A stretch of DNA of 35,275 bases from assembly GCF_000310185.1 (NCBI RefSeq), contig NZ_AMXD01000025.1, positions 1 through 35,275 of the forward strand, read 5' to 3'. Below are positions 15,435-24,030 of the stretch, piece by piece (position 1 is the first letter of the stretch; each line of letters begins with the position of its first letter). Made by a program: the position numbers and the translations under genes. A model generated the notes under the pieces. That model was not told the DNA's origin. It was given only the letters and a program-made list of their open reading frames with translations, and did not search any database. The DNA comes from Thauera aminoaromatica S2 (lineage in GTDB: Bacteria > Pseudomonadota > Gammaproteobacteria > Burkholderiales > Rhodocyclaceae).

Positions 15435-15440
15435 TTTAAC
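15435..15440 (+). promoter_or_regulatory. Candidate had-bcr operon promoter (-10 TTTAAC)
   Basis: TTTAAC matches four of six bases of TATAAT and lies about 28 bases right of the FNR-like palindrome, compatible with an activator-dependent promoter starting near 15447 and an 85-base leader. The evidence is weak because neighbouring hexamers score similarly. Confidence 0.3.
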
Positions 15441-15497
15441 TTTGCATCCAACGCGGCGGCAGGAAGCAGTCGATCCAGTCGCCAATCAGATCGATCA

Positions 15498-15513
15498 AAG
15501 TTGACGCGAACGT
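15498..15513. promoter_or_regulatory. Pathway operator copy 4 (AAGTTGACGCGAACGT)
   Basis: 14/16 identical to operator copy 1 and continued by AAAC as in a longer palindrome. It lies directly upstream of the had ribosome site (GGAAGGAG, 15518-15525), downstream of the proposed start of transcription. It could act as a roadblock site or mark a second, closer promoter. Confidence 0.55.
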
Positions 15514-15532
15514 AAACGGAAGGAGTGGGTAG

Positions 15533-16600
15533 ATGAGCACCAAACCGTATCGCTGGATGATGGTGGAGCCGGGTCGGCCGATGGTCCGCACCGAGTTCGA
15601 GATCGGCGAGCTGGCCGCCGACCAGGTGGTGGTCGAGGTCGCCGGCTGCGGCGTCTGCCACACCGATCTCGGCTACTACTACGACGGCGTGCGCACCAAC
15701 CAGCCGCTGCCGCTCGCGCTCGGCCACGAGATCAGCGGCCGGGTGGTGGGCGCGGGCAGCGCGGCGGGGCAGTGGGTCGGCCGCGCGGTGGTCGTGCCGG
15801 CGGTGATGCCGTGCGGGACCTGCGAGCTCTGCACGTCGGGACACGGCACCATCTGCCGCGCCCAGGTGATGCCCGGGAACGACATCCAGGGCGGCTTCGC
15901 CTCCCATATCGTGGTGCCGGCGCGCGGCCTGTGCGCGGTCGATGAGAAGCGCCTCGCCGCCGCCGGACTGCAACTCGCCGACGTGTCGGTGGTGGCCGAC
16001 GCGGTCACCACGCCCTACCAGGCGGTCACGCAGGCCGGAGTCGAGCCTGGCGACGTCGCGATCGTGATCGGGGTGGGCGGCGTCGGCGGCTACGCGGTGC
16101 AGATCGCCAACGCCTTCGGTGCGAGCGTGGTGGCGATCGACGTCGATCCGGCCAAGCTCGAATTGATGTCGAAGTACGGTGCGGCGCTGACGCTCAATGC
16201 GCGCGAGGTGACCGGACGCGACCTCAAGAAGGCGATCGAGGCGCACGCCAAGGCCAACGGCCTGCGCACCACGCGCTGGAAGATCTTCGAATGCTCGGGC
16301 AGCGGTGCCGGCCAGACCAACGCCTATAGCCTGATCAATCACGGCGCGACGCTCGCGGTGGTCGGCTTCACGATGGACAAGGTCGAGGTTCGCCTCTCCA
16401 ACCTGATGGCCTTCCATGCCCGCGCGCTCGGCAACTGGGGCTGCCTGCCCGAGTACTACCCGGCCGCGCTCGACCTGGTGCTCGACGGCCGCATCAACCT
16501 CGCCAATTTCGTCGAGCGCCACCCGCTCGCGCAGATCAACGAGGTCTTCGAGGCGGCTCACGCGCACAAGCTCAGCCGCCGCGCGATCCTGACCCCCTGA
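15533..16600 (+). CDS. had: 6-hydroxycyclohex-1-ene-1-carbonyl-CoA dehydrogenase
   Basis: A 355-residue zinc-containing alcohol dehydrogenase that oxidises 6-hydroxycyclohex-1-ene-1-carbonyl-CoA to the 6-oxo compound with NAD+. Catalytic zinc ligands are Cys42 (CGVCHTD) and His65-Glu66 (GHE). Structural zinc cysteines are Cys94, 97, 100 and 108 (PCGTCELC, then TIC). The Rossmann motif GVGGVGG is followed by an aspartate at VVAIDVDP, which indicates NAD preference. GGAAGGAG stands eight bases before ATG 15533. It is the first gene of the ring-reduction operon. The next two genes, oah and dch, act just after and just before it, which makes the specific assignment firm. Confidence 0.93.
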   Translation: MSTKPYRWMMVEPGRPMVRTEFEIGELAADQVVVEVAGCGVCHTDLGYYYDGVRTNQPLPLALGHEISGRVVGAGSAAGQWVGRAVVVPAVMPCGTCELCTSGHGTICRAQVMPGNDIQGGFASHIVVPARGLCAVDEKRLAAAGLQLADVSVVADAVTTPYQAVTQAGVEPGDVAIVIGVGGVGGYAVQIANAFGASVVAIDVDPAKLELMSKYGAALTLNAREVTGRDLKKAIEAHAKANGLRTTRWKIFECSGSGAGQTNAYSLINHGATLAVVGFTMDKVEVRLSNLMAFHARALGNWGCLPEYYPAALDLVLDGRINLANFVERHPLAQINEVFEAAHAHKLSRRAILTP

Positions 16601-16652
16601 TCCCGCACCCCCTACCAATCCGACAAGAGAGCAGACAGAGGAGCCATACGAG

Positions 16653-17786
16653 ATGAAAGAAACGACGCAACGCGTGATCGATCAGACTGCGCCCAAGCAC
16701 TTGGTCGACCATAACCTGGTGCCCGAGACGGTGGTGCCGGGCGTGATCTACGAGAAGCGCCCCGCGCGCAATCTCCAGGGCGAGGTGGTGCCGGGCCTGT
16801 ACAACGCCTGGATCTGGCTGGACAACCCCAAGCAGTACAACTCCTACACCACCGACATGGTGAAGGGCCTGATCCTTGCCTTCCGTGCCGCGTCCTGCGC
16901 CCGCGACGTCGCCACGGTGGTGTTCACCGCGGTCGGCGACAAGGCCTTCTGCACCGGCGGCAACACCAAGGAATACGCCGAGTACTACGCCGGCAACCCG
17001 CAGGAATACCGCCAGTACATGCGTCTTTTCAACGACATGGTGTCGGCGATCCTGGGCTGCGACAAGCCGGTGGTGTGCCGCGTCAATGGCATGCGCATCG
17101 GTGGCGGCCAGGAGATCGGCATGGCGGCGGACTTCACCGTCGCCCAGGACCTGGCCAACTTCGGCCAGGCCGGCCCCAAGCACGGCTCGGCCGCGATCGG
17201 CGGTGCGACCGACTTCCTGCCGGTGATGATCGGCTGCGAGCAGGCGATGGTGTCCGGCACCCTGTGCGAGCCGTTCTCGGCGCACAAGGCCTACCGCCTC
17301 GGCATTTCCTCGCAGATCGTCCCCGCGCTCAAGATCGATGGCAAGTTCGTCGCCAACCCGCTGGTCATCACCGACCGCTACCTCGACGAGTTCGGCCGCA
17401 TCATCCACGGCGAGTTCAAGACCGGCGACGAACTGGCCGCCGGCAAGGAGCTGCTCAAGCGCGGCGAGATCGACCTTTCCCTGCTCGACGAGGCGGTCGA
17501 GAAGCTGTGTGCCAAGCTGATCTCCACCTTCCCCGAGTGCCTGACCAAGAGCTTCGAGGAGCTGCGCAAGCCCAAGCTCGATGCCTGGAACCGCAACAAG
17601 GAGAACAGCCGCGCCTGGCTCGCGCTCAACATGATGAACGAGGCCCGCACCGGCTTCCGCGCCTTCAACGAGGGTACCAAGGAGACCGGCCGCGAGATCG
17701 AGTTCACCGACCTCCGCCAGGCGCTCGCCGTCGGCACGCCCTGGACGCCCGAGCTGATCGAAAGCCTGATGCCGGGGGCGAAGTGA
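16653..17786 (+). CDS. oah: 6-oxocyclohex-1-ene-1-carbonyl-CoA hydrolase (ring-opening)
   Basis: A 377-residue crotonase-superfamily enzyme that adds two waters to 6-oxocyclohex-1-ene-1-carbonyl-CoA and cleaves the C-C bond to give 3-hydroxypimelyl-CoA. The crotonase core is visible: FTAVGDKAFCTGGNTKEYAEYY for the first oxyanion-hole segment and GMRIGGGQEIGMAADFTVAQ for the second, followed by GPKHGSAAIGGATDFLPV. It is longer than ordinary enoyl-CoA hydratases because of an N-terminal ~35-residue extension and a long C-terminal helical part, both usual for Oah. The ribosome site GAGGAG precedes ATG 16653. The stop overlaps the dch start by one base. Confidence 0.93.
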   Translation: MKETTQRVIDQTAPKHLVDHNLVPETVVPGVIYEKRPARNLQGEVVPGLYNAWIWLDNPKQYNSYTTDMVKGLILAFRAASCARDVATVVFTAVGDKAFCTGGNTKEYAEYYAGNPQEYRQYMRLFNDMVSAILGCDKPVVCRVNGMRIGGGQEIGMAADFTVAQDLANFGQAGPKHGSAAIGGATDFLPVMIGCEQAMVSGTLCEPFSAHKAYRLGISSQIVPALKIDGKFVANPLVITDRYLDEFGRIIHGEFKTGDELAAGKELLKRGEIDLSLLDEAVEKLCAKLISTFPECLTKSFEELRKPKLDAWNRNKENSRAWLALNMMNEARTGFRAFNEGTKETGREIEFTDLRQALAVGTPWTPELIESLMPGAK

Positions 17787-18562
17787 TGGGCGAGGCGATC
17801 AACCCGCTCAAGGCCTGGCTGGAGCGCGACGGCGGCCTGCTCCGCCTGCGCCTGGCGCGGCCCAAGGCGAACATCGTCGATGCCGCGATGATCGGCGCGC
17901 TGCAGCAGGCGCTCGGCGCCCACCTCGGTTCGCCCGCGCTGCGCGCGGTGCTGCTCGATGCCGAGGGCCCGCACTTCAGCTTCGGCGCCAGTGTGGACGA
18001 GCACATGCCCGAGCAGTGCGCGCAGATGCTGAAGACCCTGCATGCGCTGGTGCGGCAGATGCTCGACAGCCCGGTGCCGATCCTGGTCGCGATCCGCGGC
18101 CAGTGCCTCGGCGGCGGGCTCGAGGTGGCGGCGGCGGGCAACCTGCTCTTCGTGGCGCCGGATGCGCGCCTGGGGCAGCCGGAGATCCGCCTCGGCGTGT
18201 TCGCGCCTGCGGCCTCCTGCCTGCTGCCGCCGCGCGTCGGGCAATCGCGTGCCGAGGAGCTGCTGTTCTCGGGGCGCAGCATCGACGGCGCCGAGGCGCA
18301 CCGGATCGGGCTGGCCGACGTGCTCGCCGACGACCCCGAGGCGGCCGCGCTGAAGTGGTACGACGAACATCTTGCTGCGCTGAGCGCCAGCTCGCTGCGT
18401 TTCGCGGTTCGGGCCGCACGCTGCGACCGGGTGCCGGCGATCAAGCAAAAACTGGAAACCGTGGAGGCCATGTATCTCGAGGAGCTGATGGCCAGCCACG
18501 ATGCGGTGGAAGGTCTACGGGCCTTTCTTGAGAAGCGTTCTGCAAACTGGGAGAACCGTTGA
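17786..18562 (+). CDS. dch: Cyclohexa-1,5-diene-1-carbonyl-CoA hydratase
   Basis: A 258-residue crotonase-fold hydratase that converts the product of benzoyl-CoA reductase into 6-hydroxycyclohex-1-ene-1-carbonyl-CoA. Crotonase signatures are LDAEGPHFSFGASVDEHMP (first oxyanion-hole strand) and AIRGQCLGGGLEVAAAGNLL (second). Past residue 130, GQPEIRLGVFAPAASCLLP stands where classical enoyl-CoA hydratases carry the catalytic glutamates. The start is ATG 17786 in TGATG, one base overlapping the oah stop. A much longer in-frame reading starting inside oah is rejected. The order oah-dch-bcrC matches the known Thauera arrangement. Confidence 0.92.
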   Translation: MGEAINPLKAWLERDGGLLRLRLARPKANIVDAAMIGALQQALGAHLGSPALRAVLLDAEGPHFSFGASVDEHMPEQCAQMLKTLHALVRQMLDSPVPILVAIRGQCLGGGLEVAAAGNLLFVAPDARLGQPEIRLGVFAPAASCLLPPRVGQSRAEELLFSGRSIDGAEAHRIGLADVLADDPEAAALKWYDEHLAALSASSLRFAVRAARCDRVPAIKQKLETVEAMYLEELMASHDAVEGLRAFLEKRSANWENR

Positions 18563-18564
18563 CC

Positions 18565-19725
18565 ATGAGTACGGCAGACATCATCGCGCGCTGTGAAGCG
18601 CTCTACGAAGACCTCGATTTCACCGCCGCAAGGAAGTGGAAGGAGGCCGACCCCTCGCGCAAGGTAATCGCCTACATGCCGGTGTATGTGCCGCGCGAGA
18701 TCATCCACGCCGCGGGCATGCTCCCGCTCGGCATCATGGGCGGAGGCGACGGCCTGGAGGTGATCCACGGCGACGCCTACTACCAGAGCTACATCTGTCG
18801 CATCCCACGCTCGACCATCGAGCTGGGGCTGTCCAAGCGCATGGATTTCGTCGACGGCATGCTGTTTCCCAGCATCTGCGACGTGATCCGCAACCTGTCC
18901 GGCATGTGGAAGCTGCTGTTCCCGGGCAAGTACGTGCGCTACTTCGACGTGCCGCAGAACTATCGCGACGACGTCGGTGGCAGCTACTACACCAACGAGC
19001 TGAACGAACTGCGTGAAGGCCTCGAGCACCTCTCCGGGCGCAAGATCACCGACGACGCGCTGCGTGCCTCGATCGCGGTCTACAACGAGAACCGCAGGCT
19101 GGTGCAGGCGGTGTACGGCATGCGTTCCCGCGAGCCGTGGAAGGTGCCCTCGTCCGAAGTCTATCTGCTGATGCGCGCCGGCCTCGTGCTGCCGGTGGAA
19201 GAGCACAACCAGATGCTGAGCGAATACCTCGCCGCAGCCGAGAATGTGAAGGCATCCAAGCGCGACAACTGCCGCGTGGTCATCAACGGCTCGTTCTGCG
19301 AGCAGCCGCCGCTCAACCTGATCAAGTCGATCGAGCTCGCCGGCTGCTACATCGTCGATGACGACTACATGATCGTGCATCGCTGGCTGCGCAATCCGGT
19401 CTCGACCGGCGGTGATCCGATGCAGAACCTGTCGCTCGCCTTCCTGCACGAGTCGATCGCCACCGCCGCGAAGTACGACGACAAGGAAGAGGACAAGGGC
19501 AAGTACCTGCTCGAGCAGGTTCGCAGCAACGCCGCGGAGGGTGTCATCTTCGCCGCGCCCAGCTTCTGCGACCCGGCCCTGCTCGAGCGGCCGATGCTGG
19601 CCGACCGCTGCTCCGAGCACAACGTCCCCTACATCTCGTTCAAGTACGCGGAAAACTCGGGCCAGATGCAGCCGATCCGCGAGCAGGCCGGCACCTTCGC
19701 CGACTCCATCAAACTCTGGAGCTAA
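18565..19725 (+). CDS. bcrC: Benzoyl-CoA reductase subunit C (gamma)
   Basis: A 386-residue subunit of the ring-reducing module of ATP-dependent benzoyl-CoA reductase, related to HgdB/FldC-type dehydratase subunits. Conserved cysteine contexts for the [4Fe-4S] cluster are SYICRIPRSTIELGL, FPSICDVIRNLSG and NGSFCEQPPLNLIK, with a further AAPSFCDPALLERPML near the C-terminus. With BcrB it binds benzoyl-CoA and carries out the two-electron Birch-like ring reduction. I prefer ATG 18565, with GGGAG about a dozen bases upstream, over an in-frame TTG two codons earlier that overlaps the dch stop. Ends two bases before bcrB. Confidence 0.94.
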   Translation: MSTADIIARCEALYEDLDFTAARKWKEADPSRKVIAYMPVYVPREIIHAAGMLPLGIMGGGDGLEVIHGDAYYQSYICRIPRSTIELGLSKRMDFVDGMLFPSICDVIRNLSGMWKLLFPGKYVRYFDVPQNYRDDVGGSYYTNELNELREGLEHLSGRKITDDALRASIAVYNENRRLVQAVYGMRSREPWKVPSSEVYLLMRAGLVLPVEEHNQMLSEYLAAAENVKASKRDNCRVVINGSFCEQPPLNLIKSIELAGCYIVDDDYMIVHRWLRNPVSTGGDPMQNLSLAFLHESIATAAKYDDKEEDKGKYLLEQVRSNAAEGVIFAAPSFCDPALLERPMLADRCSEHNVPYISFKYAENSGQMQPIREQAGTFADSIKLWS

Positions 19726-19727
19726 TC

Positions 19728-21026
19728 ATGAGCGCAGCCACCTCCCCCGAAGTCATCAAAGAACCCTCGATGGTGAAGCAGAAGGAGATGATCGCCGGCA
19801 ACTACGATCGTCTCACCGGCACCAAGGAGTCGGGCGAGAAGGTCGTGTCGACCTTCGTCCCGGGCAACCTGAACGAGCTGATCATGTGCTTCGACATGGT
19901 CAACAACCTGCCCGAGACCAACGCCATCCAGAACGGCATGCGCAAGGTTTCCGGCGGCATGATCATGGACGCCGAGAAGGCGGGCCACTCCGAGGACGTG
20001 TGCACCTACGTCAAGGCCGACATCGGCATGATGGGCCGCGGCAACATCGCGCCCAACGGCAAGCCGATGCCCGCGCCGGACATGCTGCTGCTGTCCTACA
20101 CCGGCTGCTTCACCTTCATGAAGTGGTTCGAGCTGCTGCGCCACGAGTACAAGTGTCCGACGGTGATGCTGCAGATCCCGTATCAGGGCGACGGCAAGAT
20201 CACCAAGAACATGCGTGACTTCGTGGTCAAGCAGCTCAAGGAAGAAGTCATCCCGATGTTCGAGAAGGTCTCGGGCGTCAAGTTCGACATCGACCGCCTG
20301 CGCGAATACCTGAAGAACTCGGCCAAGGCCGAGGACAACCTGGTCTGGGTGCTGGAGAGCGCGAAGAACCGTCCCTCGCCGATCGATGCCTACTTCGGCG
20401 GCGTGTACTACATCGGCCCGATGTTCACCGCCTTCCGCGGCACCACCGACGCGGTCGAGTACTACGACCTGGTGCGCAAGGAGATCGAGCAGCGCATCCG
20501 CGAGGGCAAGGGCCCGATCACGCCCGAAGGCGACATGAAGGAAGAGAAGTACCGCCTGGTCGTCGAGGGTCCGCCGAACTGGACCAGCTTCCGCGAGTTC
20601 TGGAAGCTCTTCTACGACGAGGGCGCGGTGGTGGTGGCGAGCTCCTACACCAAGGTGGGCGGCCTCTACGACCAGGGCTTCCGTCACGACCCGAACGATC
20701 CGCTGGGCACGCTGGCCGACTACTGCCTGGGTTGCTACACCAACAACAACCTGCCGCAGCGCGTCGAACTGCTCGAGAAGTACATGAACGACTACCAGGC
20801 CGATGGCCTGCTGATCAACTCGATCAAGAGCTGCAACAGCTTCTCGGCGGGTCAGCTGCTGATGATGCGCGAGATCGAGAAGCGGACCGGCAAGCCGGCG
20901 GCGTTCATCGAGACCGACCTCGTCGATCCGCGCTACTTCTCCCACGCAAACGTCAAGAACCGTCTGGAAAGCTACTTCCAGATGGTCGATCAGAAACGCA
21001 GCGGCGCGTCGCTGGCAGCCGCGTAA
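19728..21026 (+). CDS. bcrB: Benzoyl-CoA reductase subunit B (beta)
   Basis: A 432-residue partner of BcrC in the substrate-binding and ring-reduction module. Cysteine-containing conserved segments are [31 protein letters not shown] and [17 protein letters not shown], the pattern of HgdA/HgdB-like proteins of the FldB/FldC family. ATG 19728 follows the bcrC stop by two bases and its ribosome site GGAG lies inside the end of bcrC. Assignment to benzoyl-CoA reductase rather than a 2-hydroxyacyl-CoA dehydratase rests on the neighbouring pair of different ASKHA ATPases and on had, oah and dch. Confidence 0.94.
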   Translation: MSAATSPEVIKEPSMVKQKEMIAGNYDRLTGTKESGEKVVSTFVPGNLNELIMCFDMVNNLPETNAIQNGMRKVSGGMIMDAEKAGHSEDVCTYVKADIGMMGRGNIAPNGKPMPAPDMLLLSYTGCFTFMKWFELLRHEYKCPTVMLQIPYQGDGKITKNMRDFVVKQLKEEVIPMFEKVSGVKFDIDRLREYLKNSAKAEDNLVWVLESAKNRPSPIDAYFGGVYYIGPMFTAFRGTTDAVEYYDLVRKEIEQRIREGKGPITPEGDMKEEKYRLVVEGPPNWTSFREFWKLFYDEGAVVVASSYTKVGGLYDQGFRHDPNDPLGTLADYCLGCYTNNNLPQRVELLEKYMNDYQADGLLINSIKSCNSFSAGQLLMMREIEKRTGKPAAFIETDLVDPRYFSHANVKNRLESYFQMVDQKRSGASLAAA

Positions 21027-21036
21027 GGAGCGAACC

Positions 21037-22353
21037 ATGGAATGTTTCGTCGGAATTGATCTGGGGTCCACCACGACCAAGGCGGTCGTCATGGACGACA
21101 AGGGGCAGGTGCTCGGTCGCGGCATCACCAACTCGCGCTCGAACTATGACACCGCCGCACGCGTCTCCAAGCTCGAGGCGTTCATCGATGCGCGCCTGAG
21201 CCTGATCCGTCGCGAGCTCGAGAAGGTGCCGGCCGTCGCCGGTCGGGTAGACGAGATCCTCGCCGGCCTGACGCGCAACTTCCGCCGCGAGCAGTTCGTC
21301 GAGCAGCTCGGCGACCTCGAGCAGACCTGCATCGCCAACGTCGAAGGCCCGCGCTTCGCCGGCAAGGAAAAAGTGATCGTCGGTGCGCTGACCGAAGTCT
21401 TCCGCCGCCTGCGCGAGGAAGAAGCCGACAAGCTGTTCGCACCCACGGCGCAGCGCAAATCGGACTTCTTCCGCGATCTGGCCGGTTCGCGCTTCATGCA
21501 GATCGGTGAGGAAGTGGCGCGCGATGCCGGGATCCCCTTCGACACCCTGCTGCACATGTACGACAAGTCGATCATCGAGGTCGAGAACCGTCCGCCTTCG
21601 GGTGACATGAACCGCAAGTTCCGCACCGCGATGGAGCGGGTTCGTGGGGAGATGTCCAGCGCCCTCGACACCGCCGCGCTCGGCGCGCCGATCGATGCGG
21701 CGCTCGATGTGGACATGGTCGAGCGCTATGTGGTCGGCACCGGCTACGGCCGCGTCCGCCTGCCCTTCCCGAAGGAGCACATCCGCTCCGAGATCCTCTG
21801 CCACGGCCTGGGCGCCCACCTGATGTATCCGAAGACCCGCACGGTGCTCGACATCGGCGGCCAGGACACCAAGGGCATCCAGATCGACGAGAAGGGCATC
21901 GTGGTGAACTTCCAGATGAACGACCGCTGTGCCGCCGGCACCGGCCGCTATCTGGGCTACGTCGCCGACGAGATGAACATGGGCCTGCACGAACTCGGCC
22001 CGCTCGCGATGAAGGCGACCAAGTCGATCCGCATCAACTCGACCTGCACCGTGTTCGCCGGCGCCGAGCTGCGCGACCGCCTGGCGCTGGGCGACAAGCG
22101 CGAGGACATCCTCGCCGGCCTGCACCGCGCCATCATGCTGCGCGCGATGTCGATCATCTCGCGCTCGGGCGGCATCACCGACGAGTTCACCTTCACCGGC
22201 GGCGTGGCCAAGAACGAGGCCGCAGTCAAGGAGTTGCGCCAGCTCGTCAAGGAAAACTACGGGGAGGTGAAGATCAACATCGACCCCGATTCGATCTATA
22301 CCGGTGCGCTTGGGGCTTCCGAATTCGCCCGTCGCGCCGTCGTGGAGGCTTGA
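21037..22353 (+). CDS. bcrA: Benzoyl-CoA reductase ATPase subunit A (alpha)
   Basis: The 438-residue larger subunit of the ATP-driven electron activation module, in the BadF/BcrA/HgdC ASKHA fold. Nucleotide-binding motifs are [13 protein letters not shown] (residues 6-18), [13 protein letters not shown] and [15 protein letters not shown]. Cluster cysteines lie in [15 protein letters not shown] and [13 protein letters not shown]. BcrA and BcrD share a bridging [4Fe-4S] cluster and hydrolyse ATP as electrons pass from ferredoxin to BcrBC. The ~150-residue stretch between the first two ATPase motifs is an insertion typical of BcrA compared with BcrD. AAGGAG precedes the ATG. Confidence 0.94.
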   Translation: MECFVGIDLGSTTTKAVVMDDKGQVLGRGITNSRSNYDTAARVSKLEAFIDARLSLIRRELEKVPAVAGRVDEILAGLTRNFRREQFVEQLGDLEQTCIANVEGPRFAGKEKVIVGALTEVFRRLREEEADKLFAPTAQRKSDFFRDLAGSRFMQIGEEVARDAGIPFDTLLHMYDKSIIEVENRPPSGDMNRKFRTAMERVRGEMSSALDTAALGAPIDAALDVDMVERYVVGTGYGRVRLPFPKEHIRSEILCHGLGAHLMYPKTRTVLDIGGQDTKGIQIDEKGIVVNFQMNDRCAAGTGRYLGYVADEMNMGLHELGPLAMKATKSIRINSTCTVFAGAELRDRLALGDKREDILAGLHRAIMLRAMSIISRSGGITDEFTFTGGVAKNEAAVKELRQLVKENYGEVKINIDPDSIYTGALGASEFARRAVVEA

Positions 22354-22355
22354 AA

Positions 22356-23204
22356 ATGACCATCACCGCAGGCATCGACATCGGCACCGGCGCCGTCAAG
22401 ACCGTCCTCTTCCGCGTCGAGGGCGACAAGACCGAGTGGCTGGGCAAGCGCAACGACCGCATCCGTCAGCGCGATCCCTTCAAGCTCGCCGAGGAGGCCT
22501 ACCACGCGCTCCTCGAGGAGGCCGGCCTCAAGGCGTCCGACGTGGATTACGTCGCCACCACCGGCGAGGGCGAGAGCCTCCACTTCCACACCGGCCACTT
22601 CTACTCCATGACGACCCATGCGCGTGGCGCGGTCTACCTCAACCCGGAAGCGCGCGCGGTGCTCGACATCGGCGCGTTGCACGGGCGGGCGATCCGCAAC
22701 GACGAGCGCGGCAAGGTCGAGACCTACAAGATGACCAGCCAGTGCGCCTCGGGCTCGGGGCAGTTCCTCGAGAACATCGCGCGCTACCTCGGCATCGCCC
22801 AGGACGAGATCGGCTCGCTGTCGAACCAGGCCGACAACCCCGAGGTGGTGTCGAGCATCTGCGCGGTGCTGGCCGAGACCGACGTCATCAACATGGTGTC
22901 GCGCGGCATCACGGCGCCCAACATCCTGAAGGGCATCCACATCTCGATGGCCGGTCGCCTGGCCAAGCTGCTCAAGTCGATCGGCGCGCGCGAGGGCGTG
23001 GTGCTCTGCACCGGCGGCCTGGCGCTCGACGAGGGCCTGCTCAACACCCTCAACGAGTCGGTCAAGGAGCAGAAGATGAACGTGACTGCGTTCAACCACC
23101 CGGACTCGCCCTTCGCCGGTGCGATCGGCGCGGCCCTGTGGGGTGCCTTCCGCCACGAGAAACTCGCGCGCCTGGGCGGGCAGCAGCTCGCCGCCGCGGC
23201 CTGA
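22356..23204 (+). CDS. bcrD: Benzoyl-CoA reductase ATPase subunit D (delta)
   Basis: The 282-residue smaller ASKHA ATPase subunit, the partner of BcrA. Motifs: GIDIGTGAVKTVLF (residues 6-19), VLDIGALHGRAIRN, TSQCASGSGQFLENIARYLG with one cluster cysteine, SSICAVLAETDVIN with the second, and CTGGLALDEGLL. I start it at ATG 22356, which gives a length in line with the Thauera protein as I remember it. An in-frame TTG two codons upstream overlaps the bcrA stop and is less likely. Together BcrA/BcrD couple two ATP per electron pair to ring reduction. Confidence 0.94.
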   Translation: MTITAGIDIGTGAVKTVLFRVEGDKTEWLGKRNDRIRQRDPFKLAEEAYHALLEEAGLKASDVDYVATTGEGESLHFHTGHFYSMTTHARGAVYLNPEARAVLDIGALHGRAIRNDERGKVETYKMTSQCASGSGQFLENIARYLGIAQDEIGSLSNQADNPEVVSSICAVLAETDVINMVSRGITAPNILKGIHISMAGRLAKLLKSIGAREGVVLCTGGLALDEGLLNTLNESVKEQKMNVTAFNHPDSPFAGAIGAALWGAFRHEKLARLGGQQLAAAA

Positions 23205-23229
23205 AACCAGCCTACAGGAGGAAGCCATC

Positions 23230-23472
23230 ATGGCCCTGCTCATCAATGACGACTGCACCGCGTGCGATGCCTGTGTCGAGGAGTGCCCGAACGAGGCGAT
23301 CACCGCCGGCAACCCGATCTACGTGATCGATCCGGGCAAGTGCTCCGAGTGCGTCGGTGCCTTCGACGAGCCGCAGTGCAAGCTCGTCTGCCCGGCCGAC
23401 TGCATCAAGGATCACCCGGACTACCGCGAATCGCAGGACGAACTGCAGGCCAAGTACGACAGCCTGCACTGA
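23230..23472 (+). CDS. fdx: 2[4Fe-4S] ferredoxin, electron donor to benzoyl-CoA reductase
   Basis: An 80-residue ferredoxin. Cluster I uses Cys9, 12, 15 and a remote cysteine; cluster II uses Cys38, 41, 50 and a remote cysteine. The eight residues between Cys41 and Cys50 (VGAFDEPQ), an extra Cys58, and a C-terminal helix (YRESQDELQAKYDSLH) mark the Allochromatium/Alvin type with very negative potential. It links KorAB to BcrCBAD. A strong ribosome site AGGAGG precedes ATG 23230. It follows bcrD by 25 bases. Confidence 0.93.
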   Translation: MALLINDDCTACDACVEECPNEAITAGNPIYVIDPGKCSECVGAFDEPQCKLVCPADCIKDHPDYRESQDELQAKYDSLH

Positions 23473-23478
23473 TCCACC

Positions 23479-23508
23479 GGCGGAGGGGGCCGATGGCGGC
23501 CCTCCGCC
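23479..23508 (+). repeat. Intercistronic hairpin after fdx
   Basis: GGCGGAGGG (23479-23487) pairs perfectly with CCCTCCGCC (23500-23508), with a possible inner GCC/GGC pairing. It lies seven bases after the fdx stop and before the first GNAT gene. No T-run follows, so it is more likely an RNA stability or processing element than a full terminator. Confidence 0.5.
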
Positions 23509-23530
23509 CCAGTCATCTCAGGGAGACGCA

Positions 23531-23995
23531 ATGACTGCGAATACCGAAATCAAGCTGCGGCCGCTGGCCGCCGGCGACCTGGCGGCGGTCACCCGCCTCG
23601 ACGCGACCAATGGCGGCGAGAGCCGCGCCGGCTTCTTCGAGCGCCGCCTCCAGGCCGAGCAGCAGAGCCCCACGGGATTCTTCTCCTGCGTGGCCGAGCG
23701 TGGCGGCGAGGTCGCCGGTTTCCTGCTGGGCCACCTGCTCGACGGCGAATTCGGCGGCCTGGAACGCGTCGCGGTGCTCGACGCCGTGGCGATCGACCCC
23801 GCGGCCCAGCGCCAGGGCCTCGCCCGCAAGCTGGTCGGCGAGTTCGACCGCAGCGCGCGCGAACGCGGCGCCAGCGAGATGCGCACCCAGGCGCAATGGG
23901 ATCGTCCCGGTCTGGTCGAGTTCTTCTCCGCGGCCGGCTTCCGCCTGTCGCCGCGGCTGGTGCTCGAGCGCCCGACCGAATACGTGAACTTCTGA
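23531..23995 (+). CDS. GNAT family N-acetyltransferase (first of a tandem pair)
   Basis: A 154-residue single-domain protein. The acetyl-CoA binding motif A is VLDAVAIDPAAQRQGLARKL (R-x-x-G-x-A at QRQGLA), preceded by the strand VAGFLLGHLLDGEFGG and followed by a C-terminal AQWDRPGLVEFFSAAGF, a usual GNAT ending. Substrate unknown. It corresponds in position to the small ORF following fdx in the Thauera benzoyl-CoA cluster. It is clearly paralogous to the next gene: shared VAGFL, GEFG, R-T-x-x-x-W-x-R and GFR-(6)-L-x-RP. Protein lysine acetylation of a pathway enzyme is a possibility, not shown by the sequence. GGGAG stands before ATG 23531. Confidence 0.85.
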   Translation: MTANTEIKLRPLAAGDLAAVTRLDATNGGESRAGFFERRLQAEQQSPTGFFSCVAERGGEVAGFLLGHLLDGEFGGLERVAVLDAVAIDPAAQRQGLARKLVGEFDRSARERGASEMRTQAQWDRPGLVEFFSAAGFRLSPRLVLERPTEYVNF

Positions 23996-24030
23996 GTTCA
24001 CGTCCGGAAACGACAACCTGGAGATCAGCG

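Larger units (their letters stand above)
15215..15532. promoter_or_regulatory. Divergent regulatory region between korA and had
   Basis: A 318-base gap without a gene. The korA-proximal part (15215-15360) is GC-rich leader with nothing I recognise. The had-proximal part (15365-15520) is A+T-richer and holds two copies of the pathway operator, a TTGAC-N4-GTCAA palindrome and candidate -10 elements for both directions. Confidence 0.8.

Noticed and set aside
17075-17785. N-terminal extension of dch into oah
   Set aside because: The extension is arginine/proline-rich out-of-frame oah sequence. ATG 17786 in the TGATG overlap gives the normal crotonase length.
18559-18564. TTG start for bcrC (and the similar TTG at 22350 for bcrD)
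   Set aside because: Both TTG codons overlap the previous stop and lie two codons before an ATG with better spacing to the ribosome site.
18565-23204. A 2-hydroxyacyl-CoA dehydratase system (HgdAB plus activator) instead of benzoyl-CoA reductase
   Set aside because: Two different ASKHA ATPases (BcrA and BcrD) are present instead of one homodimeric activator, and had, oah, dch, fdx and kor surround them.
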